NCBI GenBank assembly: GCA_963787425.1
Contig: CAWBCV010000024.1
Location: 1-64,000, forward strand
From: AP-15 sp963787425
Lineage (GTDB): Bacteria; Pseudomonadota; Alphaproteobacteria; ATCC43930; CGMCC-115725
Reading direction: 5' to 3'
Length of the DNA stretch: 64,000 bases
Shown here: positions 8,977 through 16,966 of the stretch, one piece after another
How positions within the stretch are numbered: position 1 is the first letter of the stretch
Layout: every line of letters begins with the position of its first letter
Translations under genes and position numbers: made by a program
The notes under the pieces: model-generated
Database searches by the model: none
What the model was told of the DNA's origin: nothing
What the model saw: the letters and a program-made list of their open reading frames with translations, nothing else

Positions 8977-9145
8977 TAGTGCACCCCCAGAAGTGAGACA
9001 CGGAAAATAAGGGACAGTTTCTCGAGGAGAGGAACTGATAACAAAGCGCCGGGAATATCCGATAGCGCTAAAGCAGGCCACGGTGGGGCGTGTGGCGGCC
9101 GGGGGCAGCATCGCTGAGGTTGCGCGCGATCTGAAGCTGCGGGGC
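8977..9145 (+). mobile_element. IS3-type orfA remnant
   Basis: A translated stretch beginning at an ATA (9038) where an ATG is expected gives TKRREYPIALKQATVG and SIAEVARDLKL, the helix-turn-helix region of IS3-family OrfA proteins. The reading stops being transposase-like near 9140. A sequence resembling an element end, with TGCACCCCC and GAGACACGGAAAATAAGGGACA, precedes it, and a similar but not identical motif occurs near 43040. Only the first part of the element survives. Confidence 0.6.
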
Positions 9146-9210
9146 CGATCGGGCGATGCTGCCGCCCCCTCTGGTCAAGCGAGCGATCCATTTGCTGGAT
9201 TGCAACACAA

Positions 9211-9234
9211 AAGGGGCGCCTACAGGCGCCCCTT
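9211..9234 (-). terminator. hairpin after the decayed ThDP gene copy
   Basis: AAGGGGCGCC and GGCGCCCCTT form a perfect 10-bp stem with loop TACA. Read on the minus strand it follows the end of the partial ThDP gene and is trailed by only a short T run. A near-identical hairpin follows the intact paralogue at 11520-11543, so the stem was part of the duplicated unit. Confidence 0.6.
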
Positions 9235-9257
9235 CCGCGCTGCCACCGGGTGCCAGC

Positions 9258-9897
9258 TCAGGTCATGTAGTTGGAGAAGCGGACCGTGGTGGCGCGGGCG
9301 CGGTAGTCGGTCTTGACGTTGACGAGCGCGACCATGCCGTCATCGACCTTTTTCTGCGCGCGCTCCAGGGCCGGGCGGATGTCCTCGGGCTGCTCGACAT
9401 ATTCGCCGTAGCAGCCGAGGCCTTGGGCCATGATGCCGTAACGGATGTAGCCGAGATCGCGGCCGGGCTTGTTGCGTTCCGGGTGGGCGGTCCAGCCGCC
9501 GTTGAGGCTGATGATGTAGAGCAACGGCAGTTTATGGCGTACCGCCGTATCGAGCTCCATCGCGTTCTGCCCGAACGAGCCGTCGCCCTGCAGACAGATG
9601 ACCTGCGTGCCGGGTTTGGCCGCCTGGCGCCGACCGCAAAGGGCAATCCGACGTCCATCGTGCCGAACGGTCCGGAATTGAGCTGGTGGCCGGGAACAAA
9701 GGTCGGGATCGACTGTCGGCCGTAATTCAAGGATCTCCTGCCCGTCGACCGAGAGGATCGCCTCGCGCTCTATAAAGTTCTTGCTCTCCTCGCACAGCCG
9801 CAGCGGGTGCATGCCGCCGACGATCGGGATGTCGATGTTGCGCGCCGAGCTGCCGAGCTCCTCGGGATCGATATCGTCGCGTCAGGTAGGAAAAGGG
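9258..9897 (-). pseudogene. partial, decayed copy of the downstream ThDP lyase
   Basis: This matches the C-terminal third of the intact enzyme at 11564-13210: shared ILSVDGQEIL, CLQGDGSFGQNAMELDTA, SLNGGWTAHPE, NKPGRDLGYIRY and VNVKTDYRARATTVRFS. It has at least one frameshift in the middle (the segment with TFVPGHQLNSGPFGT runs in another frame). Beyond about 9810 it keeps only short blocks of the central domain, with two internal deletions relative to the intact gene. No start region exists. It is a duplicated fragment in decay. Confidence 0.8.
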
Positions 9898-9904
9898 GTG
9901 GCAG

Positions 9905-11486
9905 TCATCCCGCCTCACCGGCCGCCATGCGCAGGCCCGACAAGTAGAATTCGCGATGCTCGGGTTGCGAAAGCAATCGGCGCCTGACACCACCAGCGGA
10001 GTGATCGAGCGCAACCGCGCCAGCACCTCTCGCGCCTCGTCGAGGCGGCGCATATGGGCATAGCAAGCGGCGAGATAGCGATAGGGCGTCGGAAATCTCG
10101 GGTCGTCCTGGATCGCGAGGAGCAGCTTCGGCAACGCCTCCTCGAAGCGCCGGCTGAACAGCAGGGCGGCGCCAATTACATTGAAAACCTGGCCAAACCG
10201 GCCGCGTGGGCTGAGACGCAGCGAAGCCTCGGCACACTCGATCGCCCGATCAAACTGGCCCGCAAAAAGCCTGAGAATGGCGCCGATGTACCAGCCGCGC
10301 GCGAAACTTGGGTTGAGTGCCAGCGCTCGATCGACCAACGCCATCATTGCGCCGATATCCTCGCCGAAATAGGCCAGCGCGAGAGCGACGTTGGCAAGAG
10401 CGCCGGGATCATCACCGGCCACCTGCAAAGCTCGCCGGGCAAAATCGACACTCTTGCGGCCGGCCGCTTCGGGGTCGGTACTCGACCCGTCCGCTTCAAG
10501 CCGAAGACAGCAAACCGCGGCCCAAGCGAGCGCAGGCCCGTAACGCGGATCATGCTCGATCGCTCGCTCGAGGAGAGGGAGCGCCTTTGGGATTTGCTGT
10601 GCCGACGAGAAATACATCTCGTAGGCACGCAGGTAGAGGTCATAGGCGGTCAGATCGTTGGTCGGGCGGCCGGCCGAACGAGCGGTTTCGGCGGCCTGCA
10701 GGGTGGGTTCGATGACGCCGGCGACGGAGAAGGCCACCTTGTCCTGAAGGTCGAACACGTCTTCGAGCGAACCATCGAAGCGGTCGGCCCACAGATGCGT
10801 CCCGCTGAGCGCGTCGATCAGTTGCGCGGTGATGCGCAGGCGGCCGCCGGCTCTGCGCACGGCGCCTTCGAGAACATAGCGGACGCCCAATTCGCGCCCG
10901 ACCTGCTTCACGTCGGATGCCTTGCCTTTGTAGGTGAAACTCGAATTGCGGGCGATGACGAAGATCCATCTGATCCGCGAGAGTGCCGTAATGATCTCCT
11001 CGACCATACCGTCGGCGAAATATTCCTGCTCTGGGTCACCGCTCATATTCTGAAATGGCATTACCGCCAGCGACGGCTTATCCGGCAGCGGTGGCGCTCC
11101 GCTTATCGGAGCTGCCGCGTTACCGGCGCGTATCTCTGTCTCGACCCGCGTCACCGGCGCGATAAAACGGTAACCGTGCCCGCGAATAGTCTGGATGCAG
11201 CTCCCTTCTGTTCGCCTCTCGTCAAGGACCCGGCGAAGTGCCGCGATCTGCACGCCGAGATTGCTGTCTTCCACCGCTATTCCCGGCCAAACCGCGGCTG
11301 TAATCTCGGCCCTTGTGAGAGGTCCCCTGGGTGCTCCACCAGCACACCGAGAATGTCGAGCGCGCGCGAACCCATTACCAATGGAGCAAAAACGCCGCGC
11401 TCATCCCTTCGGAACAGGACGCCGATCCGCCGGTCGAGACGGTACTCCCCGAAGAGGCGGACATCCGCCGAAGAAGGTGCGTGCAC
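9905..11486 (-). pseudogene. winged-helix/TPR regulator (adenylate-cyclase-like family), two frameshifts
   Basis: The product has an OmpR-type winged helix (GSRALDILGVLVEHPGDL, then TRAEITAAVWPG, then GHGYRFIAPV), the conserved block LAVMPFQNMSGDPEQEYFADG, a DALSGTHLWADRFDG segment and tetratricopeptide-like repeats. Such proteins are putative transcription regulators. Near 11320 a missing base breaks the winged helix. Near 9962 another breaks the end, which otherwise reads NPEHREFYLSGLRMAAGEAG. The proposed GTG start at 11486 is tentative. The gene lies between the two copies of the ThDP lyase sequence. Confidence 0.75.
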
Positions 11487-11519
11487 GCCGCCGCCCCCTG
11501 CTTGTTGCCTAATTTCCCG

Positions 11520-11543
11520 AAGGGGCGCCGGCAGGCGCCCCTT
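11520..11543 (-). terminator. hairpin after the ThDP lyase gene
   Basis: A 10-bp perfect stem AAGGGGCGCC/GGCGCCCCTT with loop GGCA lies 20 bases past the stop of the ThDP lyase. No good T run follows on the minus strand, so its efficiency as a terminator is uncertain. It duplicates the hairpin at 9211-9234. Confidence 0.55.
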
Positions 11544-11563
11544 CCGTGACGCGGGTCGGCCGC

Positions 11564-13210
11564 TCAGGTCTCGCGGCTGGAAAAGCGCACCGTCGTCGCA
11601 CGGGCGCGGTAGTCGGTCTTGACGTTGACGAAGCCGACCATGCCCTCCTCGACCTTCTTCCAAGCCCGCTGCAAGGCCGGGCGGATGTCCTCAGGCTCTT
11701 CGACATATTCGGCGTAGCAGCCGAGCGCCTCGGCCATCTTGTCATAGCGCGTATAGCCGAGATCGCGGCCGGGCTTGTTGTGCTCGGGGTCGGCGGTCCA
11801 GCCGCCGTTCAGGCTGATCACGCACAAGAGCGGCAATTTGTGCCGCACCGCGGTGTCGAGTTCCATCGCGTTCTGCCCGAAGGAACCGTCGCCATGCAGA
11901 CAGATCACCTGCGCATTCGGCTTGGCCGCCTTGGCGCCGACCGCAAACGGCAATCCGACCCCCATTGTGCCAAAGGGCCCCGAATTGAGCCGGTGGCCGG
12001 GGACGAAGGTCGGGATCGACTGGCGGCCGAAATTCAAGATCTCCTGCCCGTCGACCGAGAGGATCGCCTCGCGCTGCATGAAGTTCTTGATCTCCTCGCA
12101 CAGCCGCAGCGGATGGATATCGCCGTCGGTCGGGTAATTGCCGCCGGCGCGGGTGCGCTTTTTCGCTTCGCCGTCGGCCAGTTTCTGCCGCCAGCCCTGG
12201 AAGCGGTCGGCAGTGCGCGCATCGACCGCCTCGCACAATTGCTGCAATACCGACTTGCAGTCGCCGACCACCGGAATGTCGATGTTGCGCGCCGAGTTGC
12301 CCATCTCCTCGGGGTCGATCTCGATGCGCGCGACCGTCGCATCGGCGCTGAAGCGTGGCGGCAACGCGTGGCCGATCACGTAGTTCGTGCGCGTGCCGAG
12401 GACGAGGATCAGATCGGCCTCGCGGAACGCGTCGTTGCGCATCGTCAGGTAGGAATAGGGATGGTCGTCGGGGACGACGCCGCGCCCCTGCGGAGTCGTG
12501 TAGAACGGGATCCCGGCCTTCTCGACGAACGCCTTCATCTCGTCCCAGGCCTGCGACCACAGCACGCCGCTGCCCGAGACGATGACCGGCTGACGTGCCT
12601 TGCCGATCGCGTCGACGAGCGCGTTCAATGCCTTCGGCTCGGCATAAGGGCGCGCCCTGATGATCGGCCGGCCCATATAGCTCCAATCGACCTGCGCCTC
12701 GTCGACCGCGGTGTAGAGCACGTCTCCGGGGAAATCGAGATAAACCGGACCCGGCTTGCCGTTCATCGCCTTCTGGAACGCGAAGTTCACCTGTTGCGGC
12801 AGACGCTTCAGGTTGTGCACCCGGTCCGCGTACTTGACGCAGCCCTCAAGCGCCTTGACCTGGTCGATCTCCTGGAACACCTGGCGGCCGAACTGGCCGA
12901 TCGGGCTCGACCCGCCGAGCGCCACAACCGGGCAGCAATCGATGAGCGCATTGGCGAGGCCGGTGCTGAAATTCAACGTTGCCGGGCCGCTCGCCGCCAT
13001 GCACACGCCCGGCCCTTGCGTCACCCGCGAGTAGCCCTGCGCCATGTAGGCGGCACCCTGCTCGTGGCGTGTATCAATGAGGCGAATGCCTTCATTGATG
13101 CACGCCGTCTCAGCGTCAAGCATCGGTCCGCCCATGATGAAGAAGATGTCCTTGACACCCTGCGCCTTCAGGCACTGGGCAAGGATATCGTTACCCGTCA
13201 GTTCCGCCAT
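11564..13210 (-). CDS. ThDP-dependent 2-hydroxyacyl-CoA lyase/oxalyl-CoA decarboxylase-like enzyme
   Basis: An intact 548-residue ThDP enzyme. The N-terminal domain has the catalytic glutamate in RHEQGAAYMAQGYSR. A central domain carries VIVSGSGVLWS and LGTRTNYVIGHA. The C-terminal cofactor domain has HGDGSFGQNAMELDTA and SLNGGW. GGAGAT sits just upstream of the ATG. The neighbouring upstream gene is a CaiB/BaiF CoA-transferase, so a role in cleaving or decarboxylating an acyl-CoA is plausible (known pairing: formyl-CoA transferase with oxalyl-CoA decarboxylase). Acetolactate-synthase-like activity is the main alternative. A decayed partial copy lies downstream. Confidence 0.8.
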   Translation of the reverse strand: MAELTGNDILAQCLKAQGVKDIFFIMGGPMLDAETACINEGIRLIDTRHEQGAAYMAQGYSRVTQGPGVCMAASGPATLNFSTGLANALIDCCPVVALGGSSPIGQFGRQVFQEIDQVKALEGCVKYADRVHNLKRLPQQVNFAFQKAMNGKPGPVYLDFPGDVLYTAVDEAQVDWSYMGRPIIRARPYAEPKALNALVDAIGKARQPVIVSGSGVLWSQAWDEMKAFVEKAGIPFYTTPQGRGVVPDDHPYSYLTMRNDAFREADLILVLGTRTNYVIGHALPPRFSADATVARIEIDPEEMGNSARNIDIPVVGDCKSVLQQLCEAVDARTADRFQGWRQKLADGEAKKRTRAGGNYPTDGDIHPLRLCEEIKNFMQREAILSVDGQEILNFGRQSIPTFVPGHRLNSGPFGTMGVGLPFAVGAKAAKPNAQVICLHGDGSFGQNAMELDTAVRHKLPLLCVISLNGGWTADPEHNKPGRDLGYTRYDKMAEALGCYAEYVEEPEDIRPALQRAWKKVEEGMVGFVNVKTDYRARATTVRFSSRET

Positions 13211-13242
13211 CTCGGTATCTCCTCTCTTGATCATTTGTGTTT

Positions 13243-13323
13243 CGTCATTCCCGCGAAAGCCGGAACCCAGGGGCCCAGAGGTCGAGCGGTCGCCCCTAGG
13301 CCCCCGCTTTCGCGGGGGCGACG
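13243..13323. repeat. REP-like inverted repeat
   Basis: CGTCATTCCCGCGAAAGC at the left and CCCCGCTTTCGCGGGGGCGACG at the right form the outer stem, with an inner CCCAGGGGCC-like pair. It is the same family as at 2177-2260 and 60193-60296 and fills the gap between the CoA-transferase and the ThDP lyase. Confidence 0.85.
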
Positions 13324-13329
13324 GTTGGG

Positions 13330-14550
13330 TCAGATCACCCCTTCCTTCTTCAGCGCATCGACATCCCCGGCACTCATCCCGAGCCATTCGCCGAAAACCT
13401 CCGCGCAGTGCTGCCCCAAGAGCGGAGCCGGCTCGAGCTTTGGCGGGCGGCCGTCGAAGCGCACGGGCCATGATGGCATCTTGAACGGTCCAGTCGGGTG
13501 TTCCACGATCTGCAGGATGCCGCGCTCGGTGAAGCTCGGCTCGTTCGTCAGTTCCATCGTGTCGAGCACCGCCCCGGCCGGCACCCCGGCTCCGCCGATG
13601 ATCCGCATCGCCTCGTGCTTGTCGCGCCGGCGCGTCCAGTCGGTGACCATCGCATTGATCTCCGCGATGCGCTCGCCGCGAGCTTTCGGAGTATCGTAAT
13701 CCGGGTTGCCGATCAGGTCCTCGCGGCCGAGCACCTTCAACAGGCGGTGCCAGTGATCCGGCTGGCGGGCAAAAACATACACCCAGTCGTTAGAGCCGCC
13801 CGGCGCGCAGGGAAAAATGCCGGCCGGGGCGACGGCCGTCGCGCTGCGCGACCCGTTGCGCCTTGCTGCTTGGCCAGTCGCCGCCTGAGCCTGAAACGCA
13901 ATGCGGATGTAATGCAGCATCGCGTCCTGCATCGCGACCTGGAGGCGCCTTCCTTGGCCAGTAGCGCGGCGCTCGTAAAGGGCGCCGAGGATGCTGATCG
14001 CCATCGTCATGCCGGTGCCGGTGTCGCCGAGCGAGGGACCCGGCTTGATCGGCGGCCCATCGGGCTCGCCGGTGATGCTCATTGTGCCGCCGCAAGCCTG
14101 CGCGATCATATCGAAGGCGAGGTTCCTCTCGTAGGGGCTGCCCTCGCCGAAGCCTTTGACCTGGGCATAAATGATGCCGGGGTTGAGGGCGCGGATTGCC
14201 TCGTAGCCGAGCCCCAGCCGCTCGATCGTGCCGGGCGCCATGTTCTCGATCATGACATCAGCCTTCTTGGCCATGTCCTTGACCAAGGCCAGACCGCGCT
14301 CGGATTTGAGATTGACTGTGACCGATTTCTTGTTGGCGTTGAATTCGAAGAAATAGAACAAGTCCGGGCTACCTTGCGGCCCGGCGAAAGCGGTTCGGCC
14401 GGGCTCGCCACCACCCGGGTTCTCGACTTTGACGACCTCGGCGCCGAGCCAGGCGAGCGCCTCGGTGCAGGAGGGACCCGCCTCGAATTGCGTCAGGTCG
14501 AGCACTCTCACCCCGGCAAGACAATTGAGGGGCGCGCTGTTTTCATTCAT
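13330..14550 (-). CDS. CaiB/BaiF family CoA-transferase
   Basis: A 406-residue class III CoA-transferase. It starts with the family pattern LAGVRVLDLTQFEAGPSC, has LAWLGAEVVKVENPGGG (CoA-binding side) and FEFNANKKSVTVNLKS, and contains the aspartate of NLAFDMIAQACGG (the equivalent of the catalytic Asp of formyl-CoA transferase), followed by GDTGTGM. The family moves CoA between carboxylic acids without a phosphorylated intermediate. It lies directly upstream of the ThDP lyase on the same strand, suggesting activation of a 2-hydroxy or 2-oxo acid for C-C cleavage. The substrate is unknown. The start ATG at 14550 fits the family's N-terminus. Confidence 0.85.
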   Translation of the reverse strand: MNENSAPLNCLAGVRVLDLTQFEAGPSCTEALAWLGAEVVKVENPGGGEPGRTAFAGPQGSPDLFYFFEFNANKKSVTVNLKSERGLALVKDMAKKADVMIENMAPGTIERLGLGYEAIRALNPGIIYAQVKGFGEGSPYERNLAFDMIAQACGGTMSITGEPDGPPIKPGPSLGDTGTGMTMAISILGALYERRATGQGRRLQVAMQDAMLHYIRIAFQAQAATGQAARRNGSRSATAVAPAGIFPCAPGGSNDWVYVFARQPDHWHRLLKVLGREDLIGNPDYDTPKARGERIAEINAMVTDWTRRRDKHEAMRIIGGAGVPAGAVLDTMELTNEPSFTERGILQIVEHPTGPFKMPSWPVRFDGRPPKLEPAPLLGQHCAEVFGEWLGMSAGDVDALKKEGVI

Positions 14551-14608
14551 AGCTACCTGATCCTCCCAAGCCGCTGCTAAATCTCACGATAGCGCAGGAG
14601 ACTGTCCG

Positions 14609-15547
14609 ATGGCGAGCAATCAACCGAGCGTCTTTATCGACGGCGAGGCCGGCACGACAGGTCTCGGCATCCGAAGGCGGCTCGAAATGCTGTCCGAGAT
14701 CACGTTGCGCAGCCTGCCAGCGGCGCAGCGCAAGGATCCGTCGGCTCGGCAGGACATGATGGCATGGTGCGACCTTGTCGTGCTGTGCTTGCCGGATGAT
14801 GCTGCGGTGGAGGCGACCGCGCTGGCCGAGGCGCTGGGCAGCGACGCACCGAAACTGCTCGACGCCAGCACCGCGCACCGGGTCGATCCGGAATGGACCT
14901 ACGGTTTTCCGGAAATCGCGCCCGATCAGCCCCGGAAAATCGCGATGTCGCGTAACGTCGCCAATCCCGGCTGCTACCCCACCGGCGCTATAGGTCTATT
15001 GCGCCCGCTCGTCCAAGCGGGGCTCGTTCCGTCCGACTACCCGATCACGATAAGCGCGGTCAGCGGCTATTCCGGCGGCGGCAGATCGATGATCGAGGCA
15101 CATGATAGCGCAGGCGGGCCGGCCTTCGAGCTTTACGCACTCGGTCTCGAGCACAAGCACTTGCCGGAGATCGAGTTCTTCGCCGGGCTGTCGCGGCGAC
15201 CGATTTTTATCCCCTCGGTCGGGCATTTCCGCCAAGGCATGCTCGTTTCCGTACCGCTCCACCTCGACGATCTGCCCGGAAAACCCATCGGCGCCGATTT
15301 GCGAGAGGCCCTACGCGCCTTTTACGAGGGTTCGGAATACGTAACTGTCGCGGCCGGCAACGGGACGGACAAGCTCGAACCGGAGGCACTCAATGGGACC
15401 AATCGGCTCGACCTCTACGTCTGGGCGAACGAGGTGCACCGCCAGGCCGTGCTCACCGCCCAGCTCGACAATCTCGGCAAAGGAGCGTCGGGCGCGGCAG
15501 TGCAGAATTTGCGGCTGATGCTGGATCTCGACTCCGGGTCTAGCTGA
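14609..15547 (+). CDS. argC: N-acetyl-gamma-glutamyl-phosphate reductase (type 2)
   Basis: A 312-residue NADPH-dependent enzyme of arginine biosynthesis that reduces N-acetylglutamyl phosphate to the semialdehyde. It starts with FIDGEAGTTGLGIRRRL (type 2 ArgC lacks the long N-terminal Rossmann fold of type 1), has LLDASTAHR, the catalytic cysteine in NPGCYPTGAIGLLRPL (near residue 118) and the HKHLPEIE and PSVGHFRQGM segments. Length and motifs match the short ArgC2 subtype typical of alphaproteobacteria. It is divergent from the CoA-transferase and stands alone without other arg genes. Confidence 0.92.
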   Translation: MASNQPSVFIDGEAGTTGLGIRRRLEMLSEITLRSLPAAQRKDPSARQDMMAWCDLVVLCLPDDAAVEATALAEALGSDAPKLLDASTAHRVDPEWTYGFPEIAPDQPRKIAMSRNVANPGCYPTGAIGLLRPLVQAGLVPSDYPITISAVSGYSGGGRSMIEAHDSAGGPAFELYALGLEHKHLPEIEFFAGLSRRPIFIPSVGHFRQGMLVSVPLHLDDLPGKPIGADLREALRAFYEGSEYVTVAAGNGTDKLEPEALNGTNRLDLYVWANEVHRQAVLTAQLDNLGKGASGAAVQNLRLMLDLDSGSS

Positions 15548-15568
15548 TCGGCACCGATCCCCCGCGCC

Positions 15569-16855
15569 TCACCCCGGCCCTCGCCCCGTGAGCGGGGCGA
15601 GGGAGGCACCGTCTGCCGGCTCGATCTCGAGGCTGGCCAGGCTGCGGCCGCGGGTTTCGGGCAAGAGGAGCAGCATCACGACCATGATGGCGGAGGCGAA
15701 GGCGCTGAAGAGAGCAATTGTGGCGCCGAGCGGTAGGCTCTGGCTGACAAACCCGACTAGAGCCGGCAGGAACGAGCCGAGCGCCCGGCCGGCATTGTAA
15801 CAAAAGCCTTGGGCTGTCCCGCGAACCCCGGTTGGGTAGAGTTCCGTCATGAACGGCCCCATCGGCGGGAATTTCATCAAAAAGATCGTGAAGAGGGGGA
15901 TCCCGACAAACAGCAGCATCGTGTTGTCCATCGGCACGAACATGTAAATCAGGATCATTACGAAAGATCCGATAGCCGACCACATGAAGGTCCATTTCCG
16001 GCCGATCGCGTCGCTCAGATAGGCGCCTAACAAAAAGCCGAACAGCGCGCCGAGGATCTGGACCAAAAGAAATCCTCCGGTGCTGGTCGCCGACAATCCG
16101 CGCACCGTGCGCAAATAGGTCGGCATCCAGAGACCGAGGGCGTAACCGCCGCCCTGAGCGCCGGCGACCATCAAGGTCACCTTGACCGTGGTCCACAGAT
16201 GCGGACCCCGGAACGCGGCGAACAAATGGCCGAAGCCAATCGACGCGCGTCGAGTACCGCGGAAGATTTCGGGCTCCTCGATGTGACGGCGGATCCAGAA
16301 GACCAAACCTGCCGGCAACAAGCCGATTGCGAACAGAACGCGCCAGGCGATCGCCTCGGGCAACAACGCGTAGAGCGCGGTATAAGCGAGAGCCGAGGCG
16401 CCCCAGCCAATGGCCCAACCGGTCTGCACGATGCCAACCCCGCGGCCGCGGTATTTGTCGCGGATCACCTCGCCCATCAGCACGGCCCCGGCAGCCCATT
16501 CGCCGCCGAAGCCGAACCCGTGCAGTGCCCGCAACACGAAGAGCTGCTCGAAGTTCTGCGCGAAGGCGCAGAGAAACGTGAATATCGAATACCACAGGAT
16601 TGTGATCTGCAGCATCCGCACCCGGCCGAACCGGTCGGCGAGCGTGCCGGAGAACCACCCGCCCAGTGACGAGATCAGCAATGTCACCGTGCCAATGAGC
16701 CCGGCTTCACCGCGCGACAGTCCCCACAGTGCAATGACCGTAGGAATGACAAAGCTGTACATCTGCACGTCGAACGCATCGAGCGCCCAGCCGCCAAAGC
16801 AGGCACCCATCGTCCGGCGTTCCTTGGCATTCAATTCGCCGAACCAGCGGAGCAT
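15569..16855 (-). CDS. MFS transporter, AAHS-like metabolite:H+ symporter
   Basis: A 428-residue major facilitator with about 12 hydrophobic segments. GGWALDAFDVQMYSF in helix 1 and the loop 2-3 signature GTLADRFGRVRML are characteristic of the aromatic-acid/sialic-acid type symporters; a second-half equivalent GAYLSDAIGRKWTF is present. RALHGFGFGGEWAAGAV matches the family. It imports or exports a small organic acid, identity unknown. The last residues are encoded inside a dispersed hairpin repeat, so the original C-terminus may have been changed. The gene stands alone and faces argC tail to tail. Confidence 0.85.
   Translation of the reverse strand: MLRWFGELNAKERRTMGACFGGWALDAFDVQMYSFVIPTVIALWGLSRGEAGLIGTVTLLISSLGGWFSGTLADRFGRVRMLQITILWYSIFTFLCAFAQNFEQLFVLRALHGFGFGGEWAAGAVLMGEVIRDKYRGRGVGIVQTGWAIGWGASALAYTALYALLPEAIAWRVLFAIGLLPAGLVFWIRRHIEEPEIFRGTRRASIGFGHLFAAFRGPHLWTTVKVTLMVAGAQGGGYALGLWMPTYLRTVRGLSATSTGGFLLVQILGALFGFLLGAYLSDAIGRKWTFMWSAIGSFVMILIYMFVPMDNTMLLFVGIPLFTIFLMKFPPMGPFMTELYPTGVRGTAQGFCYNAGRALGSFLPALVGFVSQSLPLGATIALFSAFASAIMVVMLLLLPETRGRSLASLEIEPADGASLAPLTGRGPG
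15578..15603. repeat. GC-rich hairpin at argC/MFS 3' ends
   Basis: CCCTCGCCCCG and CGGGGCGAGGG form an 11-bp perfect stem with loop TGAG, embedded in a CCTCACCCCGGCCC context like the repeat at 6433-6501. It lies between two converging genes, overlaps the MFS coding end, and might terminate either transcript. Confidence 0.65.
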
Positions 16856-16966
16856 CGCGCTCCTCCCTTTACAACGACTGTAGGGATCGTCGCGTGCTTA
16901 ATGAGACGTTGGCAAAGGAATTTTACTGAGGCGTGCTATGCGCCAGTGCGAGCTCGCCGAGGACGA

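Noticed and set aside
9727..11274. A single 515-residue protein joining regulator and ThDP fragment
   Set aside because: The last part of that frame is out-of-frame ThDP sequence. The regulator's proper end (GLRMAAGEAG, stop at 9905) lies in another frame.
11546..13699. A 717-codon open frame on the plus strand opposite the ThDP lyase
   Set aside because: It is an antisense by-product of high GC codon bias. The minus strand has a clear ThDP enzyme with all motifs, and the plus-strand product has no recognisable domains and is rich in Arg, His and Ala.
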